Shown here: piece by piece, positions 8,919 through 16,851 of the stretch
Layout: the number at the start of each line of letters is the position of its first letter
Position numbering within the stretch: position 1 is the stretch's first letter
DNA from: a virus
Length of the DNA: 44,070 bases
Strand: one strand, 5' to 3'
IMG/VR virus record: IMGVR_UViG_3300042569_003330
Span: 1-44,070 of that record
Position numbers and translations under genes: made by a program
Notes under the pieces: model-generated
What the model saw: the letters and a program-made list of their open reading frames with translations, nothing else
What the model was told of the DNA's origin: nothing
The model's database searches: none

Positions 8919-9235
8919 TTTTCTTTTTTCTTTTTTTGCATTGAAATGCAAATTTCATAAATTGATGATATTAATTGTTCTTTTTCTAATTGAAATACAA
9001 ATGATTTTTGATATTTTTGTAAATATGGTGTTGCAGATGATTTGAATAAAGGCGTTACAAAACTGCCTTCTTTATTACATAATATAAAAAACGTTTCGTC
9101 TATATCATATTCATTAATAAAATTTTCAAATTGTTCTAATTTATATTCTGTGGTTTTTTCAGAAAATAAATCTATAAAAAGGATTTTCTCCGCACGTTTA
9201 TAACAAAATCCCGTTATTGGTTTATTTTTTACCAT
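8915..9235 (-). CDS. Hypothetical protein (106 residues)
   Basis: I do not recognise this protein. It starts MVKNKPITGFCYKR, is rich in Phe, Ile and Lys, and ends in a Lys-rich tail. It has no signal peptide or membrane segment. Its start overlaps the end of the upstream zinc-ribbon gene by 14 bases and its stop overlaps the convergent fibre-like gene by four, so it is the last gene of the minus-strand operon that begins with the glycosyltransferase at 12096. Tight overlap and operon position support it being real. Confidence 0.55.
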   Translation of the reverse strand: MVKNKPITGFCYKRAEKILFIDLFSEKTTEYKLEQFENFINEYDIDETFFILCNKEGSFVTPLFKSSATPYLQKYQKSFVFQLEKEQLISSIYEICISMQKKKKEN

Positions 9236-9467
9236 TTTTCTTTAATAACTTATTAGCATCAATGTACTTTTTTGAACATTTCGAACACAATATAAAATGA
9301 CGTTGTTTTGTATCAAATCCTGTATAAAATCTTCCATAACAATGTTTACAAGAAGAACTAGGTTTTTTTACTAACGGAATTTGGAAAGCATCCAACACAT
9401 CTTCATCACTAGGTAAAGATTCAAAGAAATATCCTCCAAAAATAGAAAAGTATAAAGATTTATCCAT
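9222..9467 (-). CDS. Small zinc-ribbon protein
   Basis: This 81-residue protein carries two CxxC knuckles, CKHC (about residues 40-43) and CSKC (about 60-63), about 17 residues apart and followed by a Lys-rich tail. That is a four-cysteine zinc ribbon. Such small proteins often bind nucleic acid or RNA polymerase, but nothing here shows the partner. The ATG at 9467 is used; an upstream in-frame TTG would overlap the previous stop. It overlaps the next gene by 14 bases, consistent with co-transcription. Confidence 0.6.
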   Translation of the reverse strand: MDKSLYFSIFGGYFFESLPSDEDVLDAFQIPLVKKPSSSCKHCYGRFYTGFDTKQRHFILCSKCSKKYIDANKLLKKNGKK

Positions 9468-9468
9468 G

Positions 9469-9846
9469 TTATTCAAATTTTATCTCTAAAATATTATTAA
9501 ATAATTTATTCGGAGACTTAGGATCAATTTCTTCTATCCAACGTTGGATAGAAGAAATTATTTCTGGACGATTTTTAAATAATGAAGAAATTCTATAATC
9601 CATATAAATTAAATTATCTTCTACATATTCTTCTATTTTAAAAGGATATGGTACTCTGATAACATCTATTTTCTTCTCTCTTTTTATAGTAAATTCAAAA
9701 AAGAAATTATTACTAATAATACAATTTTTAATTAAAAGGAATTTTCCTTTTTTTATCGGTTCATCATTTATATAGAGAATTATATTTTTTTGAAAATATT
9801 TATCAAAAATCTTTTCTATCTTTTCCGAAGATGTCAACAAATTCAT
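9469..9846 (-). CDS. Hypothetical protein (about 125 residues)
   Basis: This is an unrecognised soluble protein starting MNLLTSSEKIEKIFDKYF from the ATG at 9846. The frame could extend to a TTG at 9879 overlapping the previous stop, but the ATG is more plausible. It is rich in Ile, Lys and Phe and has strand-like segments (NIILYINDEPIKKGKFLLIKN), which suggests a small beta-rich fold. It lies one base from the zinc-ribbon gene and shares its operon. Confidence 0.5.
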   Translation of the reverse strand: MNLLTSSEKIEKIFDKYFQKNIILYINDEPIKKGKFLLIKNCIISNNFFFEFTIKREKKIDVIRVPYPFKIEEYVEDNLIYMDYRISSLFKNRPEIISSIQRWIEEIDPKSPNKLFNNILEIKFE

Positions 9847-9875
9847 GAAAATACTTAGAAGGGAAAAGATATAGT

Positions 9876-10433
9876 TCAACTATTGTTTCCCTTCTTCTTA
9901 TTAAAATTGAGAACAAAATCTTTCAAGTTTTGATAAACTGATAATACACGTTTTGAAACAGGTTTTGGGTCAGGGGATTGACTAGAATTAATTAAATTCC
10001 CCGGACTTCTTCTAGATAATTGTTTCATTGCATATGCTTCTCCTTCATATCCCATAAAATCATTTTTTTGATCATTGCTCATATTTATGATATATTCATA
10101 AAACCAATCATAAAATTCTTGCATTTTATCTGGATCTGATAAATCAAATAGTTGTCGAATCTTAACTTGTTCAGCGCCAAAAACACGATATTCCTGTCGA
10201 AAAAAATCCCAGACTACACATAAATTTTTCGATTTATAATCATAGCCCATTCCTCGTCCATTTGGAGGACGAAAATGCAGAACAGTGTTTCCAAATGGTC
10301 CATTTAATAATTCGTAGTTAGTAGTTCCTAATAAACCTCTAACATCATTCCATTGCAGCTTTTCATGTCTTCTGACAAATGTTAATTCCACAACATTTTG
10401 ACCAAGCATTTGCTGCACAGACGAATTATTCAT
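9876..10433 (-). CDS. Conserved-type hypothetical protein (185 residues)
   Basis: The N-terminal half has a compact pattern, VELTFVRRHEKLQWNDVRG followed by LL.TTNYELLN and later LCVVWDFFRQEYRVF. This resembles small phage domains of unknown function in which an arginine- and tryptophan-containing strand is followed by a (C/G)T.N..LL motif; I cannot name the family with confidence. The C-terminal part is helical and then basic and disordered. TAAATA ends five bases before the ATG at 10433, which fits a late or dual promoter inside an otherwise early-type operon. It lies eight bases downstream of the co-chaperonin gene. Confidence 0.55.
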   Translation of the reverse strand: MNNSSVQQMLGQNVVELTFVRRHEKLQWNDVRGLLGTTNYELLNGPFGNTVLHFRPPNGRGMGYDYKSKNLCVVWDFFRQEYRVFGAEQVKIRQLFDLSDPDKMQEFYDWFYEYIINMSNDQKNDFMGYEGEAYAMKQLSRRSPGNLINSSQSPDPKPVSKRVLSVYQNLKDFVLNFNKKKGNNS

Positions 10434-10441
10434 TCATATAT

Positions 10442-10885
10442 TTATCTTGCCAAATATATATTGTCTTCTAAATCAGTTTTCATCTCTTCGGAAGTACCAT
10501 CAAATTCCACCACTGCTATTACTGCATCTTCCCGAATCAACCATGTTTTATAACCATCTACTTTTTGTTCATACGGTTGACCGACGCCTTGAGAAAATCG
10601 GATTATTTCTCCTGATGTTGCATGTTTTGCATCAGGACCACACATTAACACTTTTCCTAAACGAAACAATCCTTTTGATTGGGAAACTGGAATAGCAATA
10701 CCATTTCTCATAATAGTATCTGCATCAGGTTCATCTAATAGTTGAACCCAAAGAGTATCTTTGTATAAATGTTTTATTTTCCATTTAGACAAATCTAAAT
10801 CATAATTAACTATTTTTTCCGTTTTGTATAATTTTTTAATGGCATGGTTAATGCTGGCATTTTGTAAAGGAGTAATGTCGTCCAT
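10442..10885 (-). CDS. 31: GroES-like co-chaperonin (gp31-like)
   Basis: The 147-residue product shows the GroES-fold pattern from about residue 45. It has LWVQLLDEP, then GIAIPVSQSKGLFRLGKVLMCGPDA (mobile loop followed by the GKV..xG strand), then a G...RFSQGVGQ segment, and finally YKTWLIREDAVIAVV, which matches the terminal (I/V)RE.D(I/V)..V strand. In T4, gp31 replaces GroES so that host GroEL can fold the major capsid protein. It is longer than T4 gp31 (111 residues) at both ends. It sits between the gp62-like gene and a hypothetical gene. TAAATA ends five bases before the ATG. The family is well supported, the exact T4 orthology less so. Confidence 0.65.
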   Translation of the reverse strand: MDDITPLQNASINHAIKKLYKTEKIVNYDLDLSKWKIKHLYKDTLWVQLLDEPDADTIMRNGIAIPVSQSKGLFRLGKVLMCGPDAKHATSGEIIRFSQGVGQPYEQKVDGYKTWLIREDAVIAVVEFDGTSEEMKTDLEDNIYLAR

Positions 10886-10900
10886 ATTGATATTTAAAAG

Positions 10901-11308
10901 TTATTTTCTAGATTTCAAGATTTTTTCTTTTTGTTCAATTAGTTCTTTTTCAAGTTCTGGAAAAGTTTCTAACATAATATGCAATTCTCTCCTAGAAATT
11001 TCTAAATTATTACAAATAGTTTCCTCATCAACTTTTGATTCTTTTTTGGTTGCGGGCTTTCCGAAATATCTATAGTTTATATATTTTTTCTTAGGAATTA
11101 AAATCTTTAATAGATTATAGATTTCTTGCGGATCTTTCCATACCAATAATTTTGTATTTAATACATTATTGATTAATACACAATATTCTGGAGATACACC
11201 AGAAATATATTTTTGCACAAGATACGGAATAAATTGATCACTTTGAGTAATATCTATAAGCTCTTTATTTTTTAATATATCTCTAGTAAAATCAGATGAA
11301 TTTTTCAT
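10901..11308 (-). CDS. 62: Sliding-clamp loader small subunit (gp62-like)
   Basis: The 135-residue protein begins with a helix-rich FTRDILKNKELIDITQ, followed by FIPYLVQKYISGVSPEYCVLINNVLN and then IPKKKYINYRYFGKP. This matches the plan of T4-type gp62: a short lead, P(F/Y)(L/I)...(L/I)S..P....N..N, then a PKK(R/K)...W/Y.K basic motif and a helical C-terminus. With gp44 (not in this window), gp62 loads the gp45 clamp for the gp43 polymerase. It is shorter than T4 gp62 (187 residues), like other divergent relatives. A strong sigma-70-type promoter lies upstream, inside the end of the glycosyltransferase gene. Confidence 0.6.
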   Translation of the reverse strand: MKNSSDFTRDILKNKELIDITQSDQFIPYLVQKYISGVSPEYCVLINNVLNTKLLVWKDPQEIYNLLKILIPKKKYINYRYFGKPATKKESKVDEETICNNLEISRRELHIMLETFPELEKELIEQKEKILKSRK

Positions 11309-11339
11309 TTTTTTATTGTTTTTATCGTATGATATACGC

Positions 11340-11367
11340 AGTATACCATTAGTCAGGAAGTTGTCAA
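11340..11367 (-). promoter_or_regulatory. Strong sigma-70-type early promoter upstream of gp62
   Basis: On the minus strand TTGACA (11362-11367), a 16-base spacer and TATACT (11340-11345) form a near-consensus host sigma-70 promoter. The -10 box ends 31 bases before the gp62 ATG, so this transcript should carry a short leader, unlike most genes here. It overlaps the last codons of the upstream glycosyltransferase gene. Confidence 0.75.
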
Positions 11368-12096
11368 TTTATTAATTTCTGTATAGTGTTGTTTGAATTT
11401 GACCGATAGTTCGTGCCAAAGAGGATCATTATTATAATCTCCTAAACCATGATGAATGCAGAAAATGGGAAATACCCCGATTTTTAAATCATTTATTTTT
11501 GCATTATAGCATGCAGCCAAATCATAAAAATGAAAGGAGAAAGTTTTATTAAATATCGCAGGTTTATTTTTTAATGCTGATTTTTTGAAACTCATAAACA
11601 ATCCATCAATGACTACAACCTCTGCTGGTGTAGGACCAAAGTAAACACTGTTGACGTGCGATTCCTGCGCTCCTGCAAAGTTTTTAGGGATGTAGTGGCA
11701 CACCATCCCGCGTGCGTCCTGCGGGGATTCTGCGCTTAAATGCCATACAGGAGGAACATTCTTGTTATAATTTTGACTCGTTGCTCCTGCCAACCCGACA
11801 ACATCATAAAGTTCATGAGCTTTTAATAATTTTTCAAATAAGAATTTATCATGAATTTCTAAATCATCATGCATGAATAATATGTAATCCTCACTGGAAG
11901 AATCTAATTTACTCTGATATAATTCTGACAATCCTATTTTATTTTCTGAAACAATATCCAAAATTATCTTTTGATCTTTACTAGTTTTATTAGCAAAAGA
12001 TATTGAGGAATCTATACAAAAAAATGAAACAGTTTTTTCAAAATCTTTTAATAGTTTGGTAGTAGGAATAACAACACGAATTGAGAATTTCTTCAT
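11353..12096 (-). CDS. Glycosyltransferase-like protein
   Basis: The 247-residue product has the GT-A glycosyltransferase layout. It has an N-terminal strand (SIRVVIPTT), then YILFMHDDLEIHD around residue 90-100 (a DxD-like acidic metal or nucleotide-sugar site), VVGLAGATS, and a C-terminal FHFYDLAACYNA...GVFPIFCIHHGLG segment like the catalytic-base and His region of family 2-type enzymes. Possible roles are modification of phage DNA or of host surface sugars; nothing decides between them. The ATG at 12096 is used because a sigma-70-like -10 box ends five bases before it; the frame reaches further to 12129. A patch at about 11645-11740 is clearly more GC-rich than its surroundings. Confidence 0.65.
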   Translation of the reverse strand: MKKFSIRVVIPTTKLLKDFEKTVSFFCIDSSISFANKTSKDQKIILDIVSENKIGLSELYQSKLDSSSEDYILFMHDDLEIHDKFLFEKLLKAHELYDVVGLAGATSQNYNKNVPPVWHLSAESPQDARGMVCHYIPKNFAGAQESHVNSVYFGPTPAEVVVIDGLFMSFKKSALKNKPAIFNKTFSFHFYDLAACYNAKINDLKIGVFPIFCIHHGLGDYNNDPLWHELSVKFKQHYTEINKLTTS

Positions 12097-12147
12097 AATG
12101 TATTTTATCGGTTTTAGAAAAAAAGTCAAGAGTCAATAAATATAAGT
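12097..12147. promoter_or_regulatory. Divergent early/late promoter region
   Basis: On the minus strand TTGACT (12124-12129), a 16-base spacer and TAAAAT (12102-12107) form a sigma-70-like promoter whose -10 ends five bases before the glycosyltransferase ATG. On the plus strand AATAAATA (12135-12142) ends five bases before the head-protein ATG at 12148. One intergenic region of 51 bases thus carries an early-type and a late-type start, both placed for leaderless mRNA. Confidence 0.65.
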
Positions 12148-12711
12148 ATGAACTATAAAAGTCTATTCAATAAAATCTTATTAGAAGATGTGGGTCTTCC
12201 TCAAACGCCTAATTCTGCTGTTCCACGCCGAAACGGTTCTCATTCTGTACCGGGAGATGCAATGGGCGATTTCTTAGATCAAGAAACTGATCCTGATGAA
12301 TTTTTAACTAAAGGTATTAAAGATACCTTTGCAACTGTTCAAAAACATTTTGATTCTAAAATGAATGATTTTTCCAATTCGTTATCTCCTGAAGGAGTGC
12401 AAGCAATGACTCTTAAACAGATTAAAGAAAAAGTAGGAGAGGTTGCAGATTTTACTAATCGAATTGAAGTTTTTTCTAAAGCTAAAATTGATTCTATGGC
12501 ACAAGATCCGTATGCAATTATGGCAGGATTTGTTGCTAGTGATCCAACAAAACTAGCAGCATTTAAAGAACTGCATAAAACTCTTCAAGATTTCCAAAAT
12601 TTATTTGAAGATATTGATGCAGCAGTTAGTAATGTGCATAGTAAAGTGGCCGAATTTGTTTCGGATTTACAAAAATCTGATCAACTCGAAAATCCTTCTC
12701 CACAAGTTTAA
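12148..12711 (+). CDS. Putative packaged internal head protein
   Basis: The 187-residue product starts MNYKSLFNKILLED. This resembles the short amphipathic capsid-targeting peptide of T4 internal proteins, which ends in an (I/L)xE prohead protease site (LLE here). The rest is mostly helical: residues 50-80 (FLTKGIKDTFATVQKHFDSKMNDF) and about 90-185 look like long helices with few aromatics. A role as internal, core or portal-associated protein is inferred from the N-terminus and the late promoter. No family is recognised. It ends at a terminator shared with the convergent primase gene. Confidence 0.5.
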   Translation: MNYKSLFNKILLEDVGLPQTPNSAVPRRNGSHSVPGDAMGDFLDQETDPDEFLTKGIKDTFATVQKHFDSKMNDFSNSLSPEGVQAMTLKQIKEKVGEVADFTNRIEVFSKAKIDSMAQDPYAIMAGFVASDPTKLAAFKELHKTLQDFQNLFEDIDAAVSNVHSKVAEFVSDLQKSDQLENPSPQV

Positions 12712-12744
12712 TAAAAAAGGCCGATTATAATCGGCCTTTTTTAT
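12711..12744. terminator. Bidirectional terminator between head protein and primase
   Basis: A perfect 34-base inverted repeat has the core AGGCCGATTATAATCGGCCT, flanked by A- and T-runs. The plus-strand stop codon (12709-12711) touches its left edge and the minus-strand primase stop lies inside its right arm, so both convergent genes end within the hairpin. Confidence 0.9.
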
Positions 12745-13739
12745 GTTAGTTTCAATAAACCTTTTTCACCGGAAAAAGAAAAATTGATTATATCATTTGG
12801 ATCTATACAATCTATCTTATTCTCCACACAAAAATCATTTAAATCTTTAGTTTTGGAATAAATTCCTTCGTACAAGAATACTTTTTCATTATTTTTGAGT
12901 TTATTAATGATAATATCAACAACTTCCTTTTCTTCAAACCGATAATTGTCCAATACCCAAATTTTTTGATGAAATGGAAAATTATTAGTTATTTCCTGTT
13001 CTTGCTCGTTTGTTAAGTGTGTTCCTGATATTGCAATTCCATTTTTTACAAACATGGAATCAATTTGACCTTCGAAAATAAAAATATAAGGGAAATTTTC
13101 ATCAATTTTATTCAAATTGAAGACTGGTTTTTTGCTTCCAAATTTTATTAAGTATTTTGCTTTTTTGTCATTATCAGATATTTTCCTAGAAATATAACTT
13201 TCGATTTTTCCTTTTTCATTATAGAATGGAATAATTAGTCTGTTTCCGTGAAACTTGTCGTTTAAACAACAAAACAGTGTTTTCGGGGAATTAATTGCTG
13301 AAAACAATCTGCGATTTTTACAATATTGTAATGTTGTTTTAACAATCGGAAAATTATCGAAGTATTTTACTTGCAATTCGTCTCGGAGATTTACACATTC
13401 TCCGGGAAGAGTAGGAACTTCATAAACCGCTTTTTCTACAGAATCCACCACTAAACTATAATCAGTGCTATAATTATTATCTTTTAAATCTTCTAAAACT
13501 TCTTTAAAAGATAAATTTGCAACTTCCATAACCCACGAAACCGGAAACCATGACCGATTACAATTATGACAAAACAAATAGTTATCTTCTAGAAAATAGA
13601 ATAACCGTGTTTTCACGTTCCATGATTTGCCTTCCCTGCAAACTGGACAGCAACCGTTTAAGTAATAACGACTTTCTTTTACCTTAGAAGAATATATATT
13701 GAATTTGTCTATAATGTATGATTGCGGCAATTCCACCAT
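12741..13739 (-). CDS. 61: DNA primase (gp61-like)
   Basis: The 332-residue product is close to T4 gp61 (342). An N-terminal zinc-binding domain has CPVC (C31/C34) and CHNC (C57/C60), the CHC2-type primase ribbon. The catalytic TOPRIM domain begins at YIFIFEGQIDSMF (conserved acidic E223), followed by GIAISGTHL and KIWVLDNYR with D264. Primases of this type make the RNA primers for lagging-strand synthesis and work with the gp41 helicase. I start it at the ATG at 13739; the frame extends to a TTG at 13769. A TATAGT box ends seven bases before this ATG, though its -35 is weak. The gene stands alone between convergent and divergent late genes. Confidence 0.85.
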   Translation of the reverse strand: MVELPQSYIIDKFNIYSSKVKESRYYLNGCCPVCREGKSWNVKTRLFYFLEDNYLFCHNCNRSWFPVSWVMEVANLSFKEVLEDLKDNNYSTDYSLVVDSVEKAVYEVPTLPGECVNLRDELQVKYFDNFPIVKTTLQYCKNRRLFSAINSPKTLFCCLNDKFHGNRLIIPFYNEKGKIESYISRKISDNDKKAKYLIKFGSKKPVFNLNKIDENFPYIFIFEGQIDSMFVKNGIAISGTHLTNEQEQEITNNFPFHQKIWVLDNYRFEEKEVVDIIINKLKNNEKVFLYEGIYSKTKDLNDFCVENKIDCIDPNDIINFSFSGEKGLLKLT

Positions 13740-13786
13740 CAAAGATACTATAAAAGGTAATAGTTGCAATAAGTATTTTTATTAAT

Positions 13787-14248
13787 ATGACTGACGAGTT
13801 TGATAAATTTTACCAAAGAATTGTAACAGAATATTTGACTGCTAAATCTAAACGAAATAATAGTAATCAAAAATCTCGTTATTGGAATAATAACTTGTAT
13901 CCAACCGCATCAAATAAAAGAGTTCGTTCATCAAATAAAAGAATAAGTGATTCTCAAAAAACTAAAGTTTATAAGCAGCAACAATACACTGGAAATTATT
14001 GGAAAGAAAAAGGCGTTAGAGTCCGAAATAAATCTGAGAAAAGTGCAGATGAAGCAGGTATTGCTAAAGGGTTGGGTGGAAGATTAAGAATAAGTGGAGT
14101 CAATCCTCGTCAACCGGGCGCAAAAGTCAACTCTAAACAAGGTGATATGATTGTAAAATATACTTTACCAAATGGAATTAGCAAAATTGGTTCTCGCGGA
14201 AAAACACAATATGATAATATTGAAAAAATATTCGGTGATGATTCTTAA
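13787..14248 (+). CDS. Basic hypothetical protein, possibly packaged
   Basis: The 153-residue product is rich in Lys, Arg, Asn and Ser (for example KRVRSSNKRISDSQ), which suggests nucleic acid binding. The N-terminus MTDEFDKFYQRIVTEYL is a short helix ending in VTE, loosely like the capsid-targeting peptides of other proteins in this window, so a DNA-associated head protein is possible. The C-terminal half (residues about 85-150) is Gly-rich with IVKYTLPNGISKIGSRGKTQYDNIEKIFG and may be a small folded domain. The stop TAA is also the first bases of the TAAATA motif for the next gene. Confidence 0.5.
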   Translation: MTDEFDKFYQRIVTEYLTAKSKRNNSNQKSRYWNNNLYPTASNKRVRSSNKRISDSQKTKVYKQQQYTGNYWKEKGVRVRNKSEKSADEAGIAKGLGGRLRISGVNPRQPGAKVNSKQGDMIVKYTLPNGISKIGSRGKTQYDNIEKIFGDDS

Positions 14249-14256
14249 ATAAAGAT

Positions 14257-15027
14257 ATGTCAATTATTCCCACAAATTGCGGAGATTTGAATTTAGCATT
14301 TTTCTCCCAGAGTTTATTAGATGGTTTTCAACAAAATCATATAGCAAATGCTCGTCAACCAAGCATTGTTAATGGAGGAATCACATATTTTCATAATACT
14401 ATTTGCAATTGGGCATATAATGTTCCTTTAAAATTTCATTGGGTAGTAGTTATAGAAGCAATCAATTCTAATTTTTTAAAAAATGAAATAAAACAATTAG
14501 GAAATCGGTATGAAGGAAAAGGATGGAATGTTAGTAAGAGTGTTGATGCAACAACAATGGATAGTGTCCAAAATGTCATTGGATGTATTTTTGCTCAAGG
14601 CGTTAGTATTCCGGGAGAAAAGATAAAAGTGGAGTATTCTGGAATAACGGAAGGTTCTAATAGAGGATTTATAAATTCTCCGATTATTGCAGGACGTTCA
14701 GATTTTGAACCATTACAAATAGGATTTTTAGAAACAAATCGGTCTTTTATTGATGGATTTTTACGTCCGTGGTCTATTCTGGTTGCACACCGAGGATTAA
14801 TTGCTACTGAAAATTCATCTTCTATAAAAGCAAGAATTACAATTCATCAATTAGCAAGAGATGGAACAGATGTTCAATCAAGAATACGAAAAAGTATAAT
14901 TTTTGAAAATTGTGCGCCAATTTCTATTGCAAGTGAAAATCTGGATTATTCTTCTTCAAGCGACTTTCCTAAAGTTCAAGCAGACTTTGTATATTCTAAA
15001 TATTATATAGTGGATAATATATCTTAA
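14257..15027 (+). CDS. 54: Baseplate tail-tube initiator (gp54-like)
   Basis: The 256-residue product matches the gp54/tube-like fold in its second half: a QGVSIPGEKIKVEYSGI strand pair, then the DFEPLQIGFLETNRSFIDGFLRPW segment (T4 gp54: LDPLVISFRMDSEACNYRAMQDW), then ARITIHQLARDG, and finally IIFENCAPISIASENLDYSSSSD (T4: FTGCIPISVSAPELSYDGDN). gp54 caps the baseplate hub and starts tube polymerisation. T4 gp54 is longer (320 residues) with a C-terminal extension missing here. TAAATA overlaps the previous stop codon and ends five bases before the ATG. The gene starts a run of three baseplate genes. Confidence 0.7.
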   Translation: MSIIPTNCGDLNLAFFSQSLLDGFQQNHIANARQPSIVNGGITYFHNTICNWAYNVPLKFHWVVVIEAINSNFLKNEIKQLGNRYEGKGWNVSKSVDATTMDSVQNVIGCIFAQGVSIPGEKIKVEYSGITEGSNRGFINSPIIAGRSDFEPLQIGFLETNRSFIDGFLRPWSILVAHRGLIATENSSSIKARITIHQLARDGTDVQSRIRKSIIFENCAPISIASENLDYSSSSDFPKVQADFVYSKYYIVDNIS

Positions 15028-15044
15028 CCTATATAATTAAAGAT

Positions 15045-15995
15045 ATGGCATCTAATCGAATATGGATTCCTTCAATTCAAAAATATAAAAGAATGAAGGA
15101 AATAGATTGTGAGCAATATCGTGATATTCTGAAATCTATTGATGATGATACTGATTTTGAGCTAACATTAAATGAAGTTATTAACTATAATCTATTAGAT
15201 AAAAGTATTTTTTCAACTATTACATTAATTGATAAGTTTGTAATACTTTTGCAATTAAAAGTGGTATCTTGTGGACCTATATTAAAATTAACTAGAGTTT
15301 GTGAGAAATGTGAAAGTAAAACCAACTTTAGTATTGATTTAAATAAAATGTTGGATGATTTATCTGAAAAGATTGACCAATCATTTTCGACTACTTTTCA
15401 TAATGCATCAATAAGTGTAACTTGTGATATTCCTTCTTTACTTTTAGATGAAACTATAAATGTTGAAGAAACTGATTATAATAAAAAATTGGATTTATAT
15501 CTTTATTCTTTTATTAAAAATATAAAAGTCGGAAATTCGGAAATTAATTTAGATGAAATTTCATTGTCAGACAAAATTGCAATTTGTGAAAGTCTGCCAT
15601 TTTCTCTGTTATTAGACATTAAAAATAATTTTATAGATGTTCTTCATAAAATATTCAAGAATCTATTATTATTAAAGACTAAGTGTTCTAATGATAAATG
15701 CGAAGATTCTTTGGAGTTGAAGATGGATTTTAATAATTTGACAGATTTATCTAAAATATTATTTCGTGATTCTTCATTAGCTAATATACTTGGGCAATAT
15801 GCGAACATTTCAATGAATTGTCATTTCGATTACAACTTTTATAAAAACTTATCTCCCGGAGAACTTGACATCGTAACAAATATGCTGAAATCTAGTGAGA
15901 AAGATAATACAAAATCGTCTAAAGATATAAACTTATTTGAAGAATATAACGTTAATGCAGCAGGTATGGTTGAAAGTCCAAGTGAATTCTTGTAA
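15045..15995 (+). CDS. Baseplate hub assembly protein (gp26/gp51-like) with zinc knuckles
   Basis: The 316-residue product resembles the T4 base plate protein family that includes gp26 and gp51: IPSIQKYKRMKEIDCEQYRDIL, a conserved tail-phage start, then a helical block FVILLQLKVVSCGPILKL. CEKC (about residues 87-90) and CSNDKC (about 221-226) provide four cysteines that could form a zinc site, as in similar chaperone-like proteins. In T4, gp26 and gp51 help assemble the central hub. The next gene appears distantly related, so this may be a tandem pair. There is no TAAATA box, but an AT-rich TAATTA lies at the same spacing. Confidence 0.55.
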   Translation: MASNRIWIPSIQKYKRMKEIDCEQYRDILKSIDDDTDFELTLNEVINYNLLDKSIFSTITLIDKFVILLQLKVVSCGPILKLTRVCEKCESKTNFSIDLNKMLDDLSEKIDQSFSTTFHNASISVTCDIPSLLLDETINVEETDYNKKLDLYLYSFIKNIKVGNSEINLDEISLSDKIAICESLPFSLLLDIKNNFIDVLHKIFKNLLLLKTKCSNDKCEDSLELKMDFNNLTDLSKILFRDSSLANILGQYANISMNCHFDYNFYKNLSPGELDIVTNMLKSSEKDNTKSSKDINLFEEYNVNAAGMVESPSEFL

Positions 15996-16003
15996 TTACT
16001 TTT

Positions 16004-16813
16004 ATGTCTCAACCATTAAACATTAGTGAAATACTAAATCTTGTTCGTGAATCCAATCGTGATTTGGAAAAATCTTTATATATTCCATCACTTGGTAAAT
16101 CTGTTGTAGTCAAACCAATGACTGCACTGCATTTGAAGAATATTATTAAAACTTCTGTATCAGGAATTTTTGCAAATAATATTTTTAATCAAACAGTGTA
16201 TGGAATTCTTAATGAAATATTAATTGATGATAGCATAATTTCACAAATTAATACTTTGGATAAAGTTGCAATTATTCTTCAACTTCGACAGAACAATATT
16301 CGTCCTACAATAGAAGTAGAATTATCTTCAGATGATAATAAAATTAAAGAAGAAATTAATATCAGTACAATTTTATCAAAGATTCAACAAACGTCTTTTA
16401 AATTTGATGATGAAATTGTAGTAATAGATTCTACCGAAATATTAATTAATTTTCCAACAATAAATCAAGAATTCTTATTTAATCGTAGTTTTGAAAAGAA
16501 TTATACTAAGAAAATTGACGAAAGTGACAAGTCTGCATTAAAGGAAATTTTCGGCGTTTTGTTCATTTATGAAATCGCACAATATTTAAAGAGTATTAAA
16601 TTTAAAGACACCGTTATAGATTTTTCTGAATATTCTGTTGATAACCGAATTTCCGTAGTAGAAAATATTTCAGGAAATACAATTTCCAAAATTATAGAAA
16701 CAATTGACCAGAAATTTGGAAAACAATTAACAGATATTTTATCTGTAGAAAAAACCATAGATGGAATAAAATACTCAGGAAAAATAGAAATTAATCCGTC
16801 GATTCTTTCCTAA
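16004..16813 (+). CDS. Baseplate hub assembly protein (gp26/gp51-like), second copy type
   Basis: The 269-residue product contains LYIPSLGKSVVVKPMTALHLKNI, the typical entry of the gp26-type base plate family (an IPS.GK strand followed by a helix), then IFNQTVYGILNEILIDD and VAIILQLRQNNIRPTIEVEL. It lacks the cysteine knuckles of the preceding gene. It follows that gene after eight bases and ends at a terminator, so both are probably co-expressed. T4 gp26 has 208 residues. Assigning gp26 or gp51 separately to either gene is not possible by eye. Confidence 0.5.
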   Translation: MSQPLNISEILNLVRESNRDLEKSLYIPSLGKSVVVKPMTALHLKNIIKTSVSGIFANNIFNQTVYGILNEILIDDSIISQINTLDKVAIILQLRQNNIRPTIEVELSSDDNKIKEEINISTILSKIQQTSFKFDDEIVVIDSTEILINFPTINQEFLFNRSFEKNYTKKIDESDKSALKEIFGVLFIYEIAQYLKSIKFKDTVIDFSEYSVDNRISVVENISGNTISKIIETIDQKFGKQLTDILSVEKTIDGIKYSGKIEINPSILS

Positions 16814-16814
16814 T

Positions 16815-16843
16815 AAAAAAGCCGCTAAAAAAGCGGCTTTTTT
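16815..16843. terminator. Hairpin terminator
   Basis: A 12-base stem (arms AAAAAAGCCGCT and AGCGGCTTTTTT) with a five-base A loop follows the plus-strand stop at 16813 and precedes the end of the convergent minus-strand gene at 16852. T- and A-runs on both sides allow it to work in both directions. Confidence 0.88.
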
Positions 16844-16851
16844 AATTTTAA

